64,000 nt of DNA, taken from assembly GCF_900198195.1 (NCBI RefSeq), contig NZ_LT899436.1, positions 992,001 through 1,056,000 of the forward strand. Direction: 5' to 3'. The stretch comes from Tenacibaculum jejuense (GTDB lineage: Bacteria; Bacteroidota; Bacteroidia; Flavobacteriales; Flavobacteriaceae). Below the pieces are notes generated by a model that was given only the letters and a program-made list of their open reading frames with translations, ran no database searches and was not told where the DNA came from. Positions 49,188-57,635 of the stretch are shown piece after piece. Each line of letters opens with the position of its first letter. Positions within the stretch are counted from its first letter, which is position 1. The position numbers and the translations under genes are program-made.

Positions 49188-50582
49188 CTATCCGAATTTT
49201 AATAAAGTCTTTAATTGCTTTAATTTTCCTTTATATGGTGCGTATCGTGTTGGTACATCTAACCAGTTTCCACGTGTAACTACACCTTTTTTATGAGAAA
49301 AAGTCTCAAAGGTTTGTTTTCCGTGATAACTTCCAGTACCACTTTCTCCAACTCCTCCAAAAGGTATATTATGATTTGCAAAATGAACCGTTGTATCATT
49401 AATAGTTCCACCACCAAAAGAATAACGTTGAATCATTTTTTTAGCAAAAGATTTGTTCCCAGAGAATACATAAAAAGCTAGAGGTTTATCATAATTGGTA
49501 ATAATTTTCTCTAAATCATTTTCTGTTTCATAGGAAATGACTGGCAGAATCGGACCAAAAATTTCTTCCTGCATTACATTACTACTTAAATCAGGTTCAT
49601 CTATAAGAGTTGGCGCTATGTAACAATCTTCACGATCAGTTTGTCCTCCTGTGAGTAACGACTCATTTTCAATCATTTTATTCAAACGATCAAAGTTTTT
49701 CGTATTTACAATTCTTGGGAAATCATTTGACGTTTTTGGATTTTTTCCATAAGCTTTTTCAATTTCAGAAATAAAAGCCTTTGTGAATTGATCTTTTACT
49801 TTTTTATGAATCAATAGATAATCTGGTGCAATACAGGTTTGTCCTCCGTTTAAAAACTTACCCCAAACAATTCGTTTAGCAGCTAATTTAATTTTAGCTG
49901 TTTCATCTACTATACATGGACTTTTTCCTCCAAGTTCTAAGGTAACTGGAGTTATGTGTTCAGCAGCAGCTTTGGCGACAATTCTTCCGACTGGCACACT
50001 TCCCGTAAAGAAAATATAATTCCATCTTTGTGCTAGTAACTCTTGAGTTTCAGGGATTCCTCCTTCAATAACAGCCACATGTTTCTTATCAAAAACAGAT
50101 TCAATAATTTCTTTAGTAATTGTACTAGTATGAGGTGTTAATTCAGAGGGTTTTAAGACTACGGTGTTTCCAGCTGCTACAGCCCCAACCAAAGGAGAAA
50201 AAGCAAGTTGATATGGATAATTCCATGGAGCAATAATTAAAGTAGTTCCGTAAGGTTCGGGGTGAATTTTTGCAGAAGAAGGAAAGTTTAACAATGCAGG
50301 AAAAACACGTCTTGGTTTCGACCATGATTTTACATTTTTAATCATCATTTTTAATTCAGAAATAACAATTCCTGTTTCGGTCATTACACCTTCATATTCC
50401 GATTTTTTAAAATCATTGTGTAATGCTTTCAAAATATCATTTTCACGTTTTGTGATTTCCTTTAGTAACTTTTGTAAACTATTTTTTCTGAAAGAAATAT
50501 CTTTAGTTTGTTGAGTCGCAAAAAAATGACGTTGCTCCTGAATAATTTCAGGAATTACTTCAGTAGTTACTGTATTGATCAT
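49188..50582 (-). CDS. Aldehyde dehydrogenase family protein, 464 aa
   Basis: Full-length class 3-like aldehyde dehydrogenase. Catalytic Glu216 sits in TLELGGKSP and Cys250 in NGGQTCIAP; the NAD-binding FFTGSVPVGR (191-200) and PWNYPYQLAFSPL (119-131) are typical of this class. It oxidises aliphatic or aromatic aldehydes to acids. Four bp separate it from the AlkB-like gene, so it probably acts on the aldehyde from an oxidised alcohol in that pathway. Confidence 0.9.
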   Translation of the reverse strand: MINTVTTEVIPEIIQEQRHFFATQQTKDISFRKNSLQKLLKEITKRENDILKALHNDFKKSEYEGVMTETGIVISELKMMIKNVKSWSKPRRVFPALLNFPSSAKIHPEPYGTTLIIAPWNYPYQLAFSPLVGAVAAGNTVVLKPSELTPHTSTITKEIIESVFDKKHVAVIEGGIPETQELLAQRWNYIFFTGSVPVGRIVAKAAAEHITPVTLELGGKSPCIVDETAKIKLAAKRIVWGKFLNGGQTCIAPDYLLIHKKVKDQFTKAFISEIEKAYGKNPKTSNDFPRIVNTKNFDRLNKMIENESLLTGGQTDREDCYIAPTLIDEPDLSSNVMQEEIFGPILPVISYETENDLEKIITNYDKPLAFYVFSGNKSFAKKMIQRYSFGGGTINDTTVHFANHNIPFGGVGESGTGSYHGKQTFETFSHKKGVVTRGNWLDVPTRYAPYKGKLKQLKTLLKFG

Positions 50583-50586
50583 AAAA

Positions 50587-51615
50587 TTATATTTCTTGTA
50601 GTTTTTTATTCATTAGCATAAACCAAACAGGAGGGATGAGTGATAAAAGCATCATTCCTGGATAACCCGTCGGCATTTGAGGACTTTCTGGAAGTGATTT
50701 TAAAATCTGATAATGTTTACTTCCATTGTAGTGATGGTCTGAGTGTCTTGATAAATTAAATAAAACAAGTTTACCAATAACATGGTTCGAATTCCAAGAA
50801 TGTTTGTGTTTAACACGTTCGTATCGACCAAATTTATTTTTTTCACGTAGTAATCCGTAATGTTCTATATAATTTACAGTTTCTAATAGAGAAATGCCTA
50901 TCACGGCAGCTATTAAAAAGTAGTAAGTAACAGTTACACCAAAAGAAAAATAAATACTGCCGATTAGAGCAATATGTGCTAAAGTGTAAATAATCATTCT
51001 GTTTTGATGGTGAAACCAATTTCTATTAGATGTTTTCAATCTTTTATTTTCAATTTTCCAAGCTTCAAAGTAACTCATAACTTGAGATCTTATCCAAAAT
51101 ATGTAGATAAGCTCATTTTTTCTAGCAGTAGCAGCATCTTCAGGAGTAGCAACATTAAAGTGATGGCCAGCATTATGATAAGGTAAAAAATGAGTTTCTA
51201 AAGATGTTAATAATAAAACTTCACCCAGCAATTGTTCTAAGCGATTACTTCTATGACCTAATTCATGTCCAACATTTATTCCTACAACACCACACATAAT
51301 TCCCATAGCAGAAATTCTACCAATTAAATCAATAGTATTTTCAGTATTGTTAATAACAAATAGAAACCAGATTAAAAAGAAAATTTGAGTAGGTACAGTT
51401 AAGTAGAGGATGAGAGAATAGAGTTTATTATTCTTTTCGATCTCTTCTTGTTCTTTATTGAAATTTTCAGCATTTACCTTCAAAAAAAAATCAGCAAGAG
51501 GAACAATTCCAAAAACATAAATTAACGTAAGAAAAGTAATCCATCCTGTAGAAGTGAATGAAATATAAACAGTAAAAGGAACAGAAAATACTAATAAATA
51601 TTTTAACGCTTTCAT
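50587..51615 (-). CDS. AlkB-like alkane 1-monooxygenase, 342 aa
   Basis: An integral membrane diiron protein. The eight-histidine motifs are visible: HELGH (117-121), HNAGHH (147-152), NYIEHYGL (249-256) and LSRHSDHH (288-295). Six membrane helices surround them. AlkB-type enzymes hydroxylate the terminal carbon of alkanes or related chains using a rubredoxin; no rubredoxin gene is seen here. It leads an operon with an aldehyde dehydrogenase and nitroreductase. The related substrates of flavobacterial members are not always alkanes. Confidence 0.88.
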   Translation of the reverse strand: MKALKYLLVFSVPFTVYISFTSTGWITFLTLIYVFGIVPLADFFLKVNAENFNKEQEEIEKNNKLYSLILYLTVPTQIFFLIWFLFVINNTENTIDLIGRISAMGIMCGVVGINVGHELGHRSNRLEQLLGEVLLLTSLETHFLPYHNAGHHFNVATPEDAATARKNELIYIFWIRSQVMSYFEAWKIENKRLKTSNRNWFHHQNRMIIYTLAHIALIGSIYFSFGVTVTYYFLIAAVIGISLLETVNYIEHYGLLREKNKFGRYERVKHKHSWNSNHVIGKLVLFNLSRHSDHHYNGSKHYQILKSLPESPQMPTGYPGMMLLSLIPPVWFMLMNKKLQEI

Positions 51616-51648
51616 AATGTGAAGAGGAATTTGTACTAAATATACAAA

Positions 51649-52338
51649 TTAGTTACAAGCATCCCAAATACTGTCATGAGATGGAGTAGGAGCATTAATT
51701 ATAATTTTTTCTTTATTTACAGGATGTGTAAATTGAATTTTTTTAGCATGTAAATGAATGCTTCCGTTTTTGTTACTTCTTGAAAATCCGTATTTTAAGT
51801 CTCCTTTTATTGGGTGGTCTATATTTGAAAGCTGACATCTAATTTGATGATGTCTACCAGTCTCTAAATCAATTTCTACCAAAGAGTAACGATCGAGTTT
51901 TCTTAACACAGTATAATGTAAAATAGCTTTTTTACTGCCAGAAATCTCTTTTTTAAAGGCTTTAGATTTATTGTTTTTAGGATTCTTCTTTAGAAAGTCG
52001 GTTAACGTGTTTTGACTCTTGTTTAAATGTCCTTTTACAATTGCCCAATATGTTTTTTTAATTTGCTTATCTCTAAGCATTTTATTTAAACGTTCTAAAG
52101 CTTTAGATGTTCTAGCAAAAATTACAATACCAGAAGTAGGTCTATCGAGTCTGTGAACAGTTCCTAGAAATACATTTCCAGGTTTATCGTATTTTTCTTT
52201 GATGTATTCTTTAACAACATCGCTTAAAGGCTTGTCTCCAGTTTTATCACCTTGTACAATGTCACCCGATCTTTTGTTGATAATGATAATGTGGTTGTCT
52301 TCATGAAGAACTTGAAGATTATCTTTAGTAGAATACAT
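51649..52338 (-). CDS. RluA family pseudouridine synthase
   Basis: The 229-residue protein has the RluA-type catalytic motif HRLDRPTSG at 62-70, with catalytic Asp65, and the C-terminal GRHHQIRCQLSNIDHPI and GDLKYGF motif. It isomerises uridine to pseudouridine in rRNA or tRNA. It lacks the S4 domain seen in RluD, so it is a short RluA or TruC-like type. Its start is 8 bp downstream of the EngB stop, suggesting a joint transcript. Confidence 0.88.
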   Translation of the reverse strand: MYSTKDNLQVLHEDNHIIIINKRSGDIVQGDKTGDKPLSDVVKEYIKEKYDKPGNVFLGTVHRLDRPTSGIVIFARTSKALERLNKMLRDKQIKKTYWAIVKGHLNKSQNTLTDFLKKNPKNNKSKAFKKEISGSKKAILHYTVLRKLDRYSLVEIDLETGRHHQIRCQLSNIDHPIKGDLKYGFSRSNKNGSIHLHAKKIQFTHPVNKEKIIINAPTPSHDSIWDACN

Positions 52339-52346
52339 CAGATCAT

Positions 52347-52958
52347 TTATTTAAAATCGTCTGCTACATCTTTATTGACTTGATCGATAAAGTTCAATAC
52401 TTCATCTCTTCCAAGTTTACTACTAGAGGAAGTTAAAAAATTAACAGGTAAACTTTCCCAATGTTGTAGTAATTTTCTTTTGTAAGAAAGTAATTGTTTG
52501 TTCAATTTTGAACTAGGTAGTTTATCAGCTTTGGTAAATATGATTGCAAATGGAATACTATTTTCTCCTAAAAAACGCATAAACTCCAAGTCTATTTTTT
52601 GAGGATCGTGTCTACTATCAACTAAAACAAAAGCACAAACTAATTGCTCTCTTTCTTTGAAGTAATTTTCAATGAAGTATTGAAAAATGGTTCTTTTCTT
52701 TTTAGAAACTTTTGCGTAACCATATCCTGGTAAATCTACTAAAAACCATTCGTCATTTACTTTAAAATGGTTTATTAACTGTGTTTTTCCTGGTGTTCCA
52801 GAAGTTTTGGCTAGTTTTTTTCGTTCCATTAACATGTTGATCAATGAAGATTTACCAACATTAGAACGGCCAATAAAAGCGTATTCAGGTATTCTGTCTT
52901 TAGGTGCATTTGTAACATTACTGTTACTCATCACAAATTCAGCAGATTTTATTTTCAT
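52347..52958 (-). CDS. engB: Ribosome biogenesis GTPase EngB/YsxC
   Basis: A TrmE-Era-EngA-EngB-type GTPase of usual length (203 aa). G1 is GRSNVGKSS at 30-38, G2 includes TPGKTQ, G3 DLPGYGYAK, and G4 TKADK. EngB assists assembly of the large ribosomal subunit. It is the middle gene of a three-gene minus-strand group with the alpha/beta hydrolase 3 bp upstream and RluA-type gene downstream. Confidence 0.93.
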   Translation of the reverse strand: MKIKSAEFVMSNSNVTNAPKDRIPEYAFIGRSNVGKSSLINMLMERKKLAKTSGTPGKTQLINHFKVNDEWFLVDLPGYGYAKVSKKKRTIFQYFIENYFKEREQLVCAFVLVDSRHDPQKIDLEFMRFLGENSIPFAIIFTKADKLPSSKLNKQLLSYKRKLLQHWESLPVNFLTSSSSKLGRDEVLNFIDQVNKDVADDFK

Positions 52959-52961
52959 CGC

Positions 52962-53726
52962 TTAAATATTATGTTCTTTTAGCCAAGTTTCTAAGATATT
53001 ATTAAACTTTTCAGGATGTTCCATCATGGCAGCATGTCCACATTTGTCAACCCAGAATAGATCACTATCAGGTAAAAGTCTATGAAAATCCTCAGCAACA
53101 TCTGGAGGTGTTACAGTATCGTTTTTTCCCCAAATTAAACAAGTTGGTTGTTTCATGTTAGGCAAATCATTTGCCATGTTATGTCGAACTGCACTTTTTG
53201 CAATAGCCAATGTTTTAACGAGTGTGTTTCTATCGTTTATAACATCATAAACTTGATCTACTAATTCTTCAGTGGCTATAGATTTATCATAAAAAACTTC
53301 CTGAGTTTTCGTTCTAACAAAACCTTTATCGCCTCTTCTAGGGTAGTTACTTCCTAATGAATTTTCATAAAGTCCAGAACTTCCTGTTAAGACTAGTGCA
53401 GCAACATCTTGAGGGTAATGTTTTATGTAGTATAAAGCAATATGTCCACCAAGAGAATTTCCTAGTAAAACAACATCTTTTAAGTTTTTATACTCAATAA
53501 AATCGTGTAAGAATTGAGCTAAATTCTTAACGTTTGTCTTTAAAATAGGTAGCGTATATAGAGGTAATTCAGGGATTAAAACCTTGTATCCTCTTTCGGA
53601 AAAATGATTAAAAGTATGATTAAAATTACTTAGAGCACCCATTAAACCATGCAAAACAATGATAGGTCTTCCTTCACCAGCTTCTGCATAAGTAAATTTA
53701 TCTTCTTTCTTTAAAAAATCAGTCAT
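52962..53726 (-). CDS. Alpha/beta hydrolase, 254 aa
   Basis: The alpha/beta-hydrolase fold is shown by VLHGLMGALSNF (oxyanion region), the nucleophile elbow GNSLGG with Ser91, a later Asp in WGKNDTVTPP and catalytic His in CGHAAMMEHPE. No transmembrane segment. The substrate is unknown; in Bacteroidota such genes often precede engB. It starts the minus-strand group and is divergent from mraZ across a 200-bp region. Confidence 0.85.
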   Translation of the reverse strand: MTDFLKKEDKFTYAEAGEGRPIIVLHGLMGALSNFNHTFNHFSERGYKVLIPELPLYTLPILKTNVKNLAQFLHDFIEYKNLKDVVLLGNSLGGHIALYYIKHYPQDVAALVLTGSSGLYENSLGSNYPRRGDKGFVRTKTQEVFYDKSIATEELVDQVYDVINDRNTLVKTLAIAKSAVRHNMANDLPNMKQPTCLIWGKNDTVTPPDVAEDFHRLLPDSDLFWVDKCGHAAMMEHPEKFNNILETWLKEHNI

Positions 53727-53842
53727 TAGCTAACATTTGGCTAACCGCAAAAATAAACCTTTTTTGTTACAAGTCAATTTTCTTTTTTCAGAGTGGTTAT
53801 ATGTCTGATTATTATTGGTGATCGAATATGTTTTGGATGAAA

Positions 53843-53893
53843 GTGGTATAAGTTATTAACAATGTGGTAAAAAGTGGTAAAAAGTGGTAAAAA
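53843..53893 (+). promoter_or_regulatory. MraZ operator: tandem GTGGT repeats
   Basis: GTGGTAAAAA occurs three times in a row at 53,864-53,893 with exact 10-bp spacing, and another AAGTGGT lies at 53,841-53,847, two turns upstream. MraZ proteins of other phyla bind such tandem repeats at their own promoter, so autoregulation is likely. Confidence 0.75.
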
Positions 53894-53898
53894 ATTTA

Positions 53899-53906
53899 TA
53901 CTTTTG
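53899..53906 (+). promoter_or_regulatory. Likely -7 element of the dcw promoter
   Basis: TACTTTTG matches the flavobacterial TAnnTTTG consensus, 21 bp before the mraZ GTG. The -33 region falls within the GTGGT repeats, so bound MraZ could block the sigma factor. Confidence 0.55.
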
Positions 53907-53927
53907 AATATTACTATATAGTTAATC

Positions 53928-54389
53928 GTGATAAACCTTATTGGAACATATGAATGTAAAGCTGATGCAAAAGGTCGGCTTATGCTGGCTTCTGGCTTAA
54001 AAAAGCAGTTGTCTCCTGTGTTGCAAGAAGGTTTTGTGATTAAACGTTCTGTTTTTCAATCTTGTCTGGAACTGTATCCAATGCAGGAATGGAATGTGAT
54101 GATGAACAAGATTAATAAGCTGAATCGATTTGTGAAAAAAAATAATGATTTCATAAGAAGGTTTACAGCGGGGGTTAAGGTTGTTGAGGTTGATGCAACT
54201 GGTAGGGTTTTGATTCCTAGAGATTTGTCGGTTTTTGCAGGTATAAAGAAAGAAGTGGTTCTTTCTAGTGCGGTAAATATCATAGAGATTTGGGATAAAG
54301 AAAAGTATGAGAGTGTTTTAGAAGATTCTGCTATGGATTTTGGAGATCTGGCAGAAGAAGTTATGGGAAATATTGATATAGATGAATAG
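53928..54389 (+). CDS. mraZ: Transcriptional regulator MraZ
   Basis: The 153-residue protein has two MraZ/AbrB-like repeats: IGTYECKADAKGRLMLASGL (about 5-24) and VKVVEVDATGRVLIPRDLSV (about 83-102). The start is GTG at 53,928, which gives the usual IGTYE opening. It is the first gene of the division and cell-wall cluster and overlaps rsmH by 8 bp. The GTGGT repeats upstream are its probable binding site. Confidence 0.93.
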   Translation: MINLIGTYECKADAKGRLMLASGLKKQLSPVLQEGFVIKRSVFQSCLELYPMQEWNVMMNKINKLNRFVKKNNDFIRRFTAGVKVVEVDATGRVLIPRDLSVFAGIKKEVVLSSAVNIIEIWDKEKYESVLEDSAMDFGDLAEEVMGNIDIDE

Positions 54390-55281
54390 TTATCACGAGT
54401 CAGTGCTGTTGCGAGAGAGTGTAGATGCTCTTGATATTAAGGAGGATGGTGTTTATGTGGATGTTACATTTGGTGGTGGAGGTCATTCAAGGGAAATATT
54501 GAAACGTTTGGGGAGTGGTGGTAAGCTTTTTGGGTTTGATCAGGATGTAGATGCAACTAGGAATTTAATTGAAGACGATAGGTTTGTTTTGATTGAAGAG
54601 AATTTTAGGTATGTGAGTCGTTTTTTAAGGTTTCATGGAGTGAAGAAGGTAGATGGTGTTTTGGCTGATCTTGGTGTTTCGTCGCATCAGTTTGATGAAG
54701 CTTCTAGAGGTTTTTCTACTAGATATGATGGAGAGTTGGATATGAGAATGAATCAAACTGCTAAAATTTCAGCAAAAGAAGTAATTAATAATTATGAGGA
54801 ATCTAAGCTTGCAGATGTCTTGTATTATTATGGAGAGTTGAGGAATGCTAGAGCAATTGCTAAAACATTAGTTGCGTCAAGAACTGAGAAGAAGATAGAG
54901 ACTAGTTTTGAGTTGAAAGAAGTTTTGAAAAGGTTTCTTCCGAAAATGAAAGAGCATAAAATTTTAGCACAAATATATCAGGCAATAAGAATTGAAGTGA
55001 ATGAGGAGTTAGAGGTTTTGAAAGAGTTTTTGAATCAAATTCCTGATTTGTTAAAAGATGATGGTAGGTTAAGTGTTATTTCGTATCACTCATTAGAAGA
55101 TCGTTTGGTGAAGCGTTTTATCAGAACAGGTTTGTTTGAGGGTGAGCCGGAAAAGGATTTTTATGGGAATACTAATGTGCCATTAAAAAAAGTAGGGAAG
55201 TTAGTTGTTCCAACTAGTGATGAGATAGCTCATAATAATAGGGCTAGAAGTGCAAAATTAAGAATAGCAACTAAGGCATAG
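54382..55281 (+). CDS. rsmH: 16S rRNA (cytosine1402-N4)-methyltransferase RsmH
   Basis: The 299-residue protein begins MNSYHESVLLRESVDALDI and carries the SAM-binding motif DVTFGGGGHS (about 28-37), DGVLADLGVSSHQFDEASRG (about 93-112) and the closing NNRARSAKLRIA. RsmH methylates C1402 of 16S rRNA. It overlaps mraZ by 8 bp and the next gene follows after 1 bp. Confidence 0.95.
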   Translation: MNSYHESVLLRESVDALDIKEDGVYVDVTFGGGGHSREILKRLGSGGKLFGFDQDVDATRNLIEDDRFVLIEENFRYVSRFLRFHGVKKVDGVLADLGVSSHQFDEASRGFSTRYDGELDMRMNQTAKISAKEVINNYEESKLADVLYYYGELRNARAIAKTLVASRTEKKIETSFELKEVLKRFLPKMKEHKILAQIYQAIRIEVNEELEVLKEFLNQIPDLLKDDGRLSVISYHSLEDRLVKRFIRTGLFEGEPEKDFYGNTNVPLKKVGKLVVPTSDEIAHNNRARSAKLRIATKA

Positions 55282-55282
55282 T

Positions 55283-55606
55283 ATGGCGGATAATTCGGGA
55301 GGAATATATGATGTATTACGTGGAAGTTTTTTAACAGACGAGTCTGCGGGAAAAAATTGGAAGATAATTCTATTTGTAGTAGGGCTTTTGTTGGTGATGA
55401 TTTGGAGTGCGCATTCTATTGATGAAAAGGTTGTGCGAATTGCTGAGTTAAATAAAAAAAAGAGGGAGTTGAGAGCTGAATATGTTGATACAAGCACAAT
55501 ACTAATGCGGATGAAATTAGAAAGTGCGATTCGAAAAAAAGTAATGCCTACTGGTTTGGAGCCAGCGCAAGAACCTCCGCAAAAAATAAAAGTAATAGTA
55601 AAATAA
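55283..55606 (+). CDS. ftsL: FtsL-like division protein, 107 aa
   Basis: A small bitopic membrane protein: short cytoplasmic start with GGIYDVLRGSF, one helix (about residues 27-45, ILFVVGLLLVMIWSAH) and a periplasmic helical part (AELNKKKRELRAEYVDTSTI). This matches the FtsL-type position and topology in Bacteroidota, although sequence identity to FtsL is low. It should link FtsB/FtsQ with FtsW/FtsI at the septum. Confidence 0.75.
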   Translation: MADNSGGIYDVLRGSFLTDESAGKNWKIILFVVGLLLVMIWSAHSIDEKVVRIAELNKKKRELRAEYVDTSTILMRMKLESAIRKKVMPTGLEPAQEPPQKIKVIVK

Positions 55607-55619
55607 AATAATTTAAGAT

Positions 55620-57635
55620 TTGACAATAGTTAAAAAAAGCATATTAAACAAGTTGTACGTAGTTGCGGTGTTAATGTCGCTTTTTTTGTTGGTTATAGGT
55701 GGGAAAGTTTTTGAGCTTCAGTATGTAAAAGGGGAGCGTTATAAAAAGATGGCGATTGAGAAGAATATCAAAAATGATACTATTGCTGCGAATAGAGGTA
55801 ATGTATATGCTTCGGATGGAAATCTTTTAGCTACTTCAGTATCTAGTTATACAGTTCGAATGGATCCAGTTTCGGTAAGGAAAAGGGATTTTGAAAAGTA
55901 CATTGCTGCTTTAACTCAAGAGCTCTCTAAAATGTTGGGTAAAACTCCTCAGTATTATGAGAAGAAAATCCGTGATGCTAGAAATAGAAAAAATAAATAT
56001 TTATTAATAGCGAGAGGTTTAGGGTATAACGATTATGCGGCCATGAAAAGTTTTCCAATGTTTAAATTGGGTGTTTACCGTGGTGGTTTTATTGCTGAGC
56101 AAAAAACAGTAAGAGAGCATCCCATAGGTAAGATAGCAGAACGTACAATTGGGTATAACGATCACAGAGGAGGTGCAGGTATAGAAGGAGCGTTTTCTGA
56201 ATACATGAAAGGAGAGAATGGCTGGAGAGTAAAGCAAAAAATAGCGAAAGGACAATGGAAACCTTTGAGAGATATTAATGAGAAAGAACCAGAAGATGGT
56301 AAAGATGTTATTACAACTATAGATGTTAATATCCAGGATATCACACATTATGCTTTATTGAAGCAACTCGAGTATTTTGAGGCTGATCATGGTTGTGCGG
56401 TAGTTATGGAAACGGCAACTGGAGAGATTAAAGCAATATCTAATTTAGGTAGAACTTCAAAAGGAAAATATTACGAAAAAAGAAATTATGCAGTTTGGGA
56501 AAGTCACGAACCTGGTTCTACATTTAAGTTAGCGAGCTTAATGGCGGCTCTAGAAGATAATGTAGTAGATACTTCAGATGTTATAGATACTGAAAAAGGA
56601 AGAATTTTTATCAATAATAGAAAAGTAGAGGATAGTAATTGGGAAGGATATGGTAAAATTTCTTTAGCTAGAGTTTTTGAGGTTTCTTCAAACGTTGGTA
56701 TTGTAAAAGCCATTCAAAAAAATTACGATCATAATCCTAATAAATTTATAAAAAGAATGAAGCAGTTTGGTTTAGATCAGCAAACTGGTGTTCAAATTGT
56801 TGGTGAGGGCAAACCAATTATTCCTTTGCCAAAAACTAATCGCTGGAGTCCAATTGCTTTAGAATGGATGGCTTGGGGTTATGGGGTTTCTTTAACGCCT
56901 TTGCAAACACTAATGTTTTATAATGGTGTTGCGAATAATGGTGAGTTGGTAAAGCCAAGATTTGTGAAAGAGTTGAAAGTAGGTGGGAAAACTGTAGAGA
57001 AATTCGATAAGATTGTTTTGAAAAAGAGAATTGCGAAACAATCTACTATAAATAAAGTAAAGAAGGTTATGGAGAATGTGGTTAAAAAGGGAACTGCAGA
57101 AGAAATTTATTCTCCAAACTTTTCAATGGCTGGTAAAACAGGTACAGCAAAAAAATGGATTCCTAGAAAAAAGAATAAAGAAGGAAAATATGAAGGAGGT
57201 TATTATTCGAATAAAAAATATGTAGCTTCTTTCGCTGGTTTCTTTCCTGTAGATAAACCAAAATATTCTTGTATAGTGGTTGTGCATGAACCAGATCCTT
57301 CAAAAGGGTATTATGGAGCAAAAGTAGCAGCTCCTGTTTTTAAAGAAATAGCACATAAAATTTATACATCAACCCCTTCAAGTGTACAAAAGGTAACGGA
57401 TTCTGTTGTAACGGCTTCCATTAGTAAAGATTACAATAAGTATTATGATATTATAAATAGGTATAAAACAATTATGCCTAAAGTGGTAGGGATGTCTGCT
57501 ATGGATGCTATTTCAATTTTAGAAAATATGGGTTTGAAAGTAAATGTTTCTGGAATTGGAAAAGTAAAAGAGCAGTCAATTAACAAAGGAGTAAAAGTTC
57601 GAAAAGGAGCAACAGTATATTTAAAACTATCATAA
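55620..57635 (+). CDS. ftsI: Peptidoglycan transpeptidase FtsI (PBP3) with PASTA domain
   Basis: The 671-residue class B PBP has an N-terminal helix (about 10-30), the pedestal domain with ANRGNVYASDGNLLA (57-71), the transpeptidase motifs STFK at 300-303, SSN at 356-358 and KTGT at 506-509, and one C-terminal PASTA domain (about 610-671, with MPKVVGMSAMDAISILENMG). It crosslinks septal peptidoglycan. The start is TTG. It runs directly into murE. Confidence 0.95.
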   Translation: MTIVKKSILNKLYVVAVLMSLFLLVIGGKVFELQYVKGERYKKMAIEKNIKNDTIAANRGNVYASDGNLLATSVSSYTVRMDPVSVRKRDFEKYIAALTQELSKMLGKTPQYYEKKIRDARNRKNKYLLIARGLGYNDYAAMKSFPMFKLGVYRGGFIAEQKTVREHPIGKIAERTIGYNDHRGGAGIEGAFSEYMKGENGWRVKQKIAKGQWKPLRDINEKEPEDGKDVITTIDVNIQDITHYALLKQLEYFEADHGCAVVMETATGEIKAISNLGRTSKGKYYEKRNYAVWESHEPGSTFKLASLMAALEDNVVDTSDVIDTEKGRIFINNRKVEDSNWEGYGKISLARVFEVSSNVGIVKAIQKNYDHNPNKFIKRMKQFGLDQQTGVQIVGEGKPIIPLPKTNRWSPIALEWMAWGYGVSLTPLQTLMFYNGVANNGELVKPRFVKELKVGGKTVEKFDKIVLKKRIAKQSTINKVKKVMENVVKKGTAEEIYSPNFSMAGKTGTAKKWIPRKKNKEGKYEGGYYSNKKYVASFAGFFPVDKPKYSCIVVVHEPDPSKGYYGAKVAAPVFKEIAHKIYTSTPSSVQKVTDSVVTASISKDYNKYYDIINRYKTIMPKVVGMSAMDAISILENMGLKVNVSGIGKVKEQSINKGVKVRKGATVYLKLS

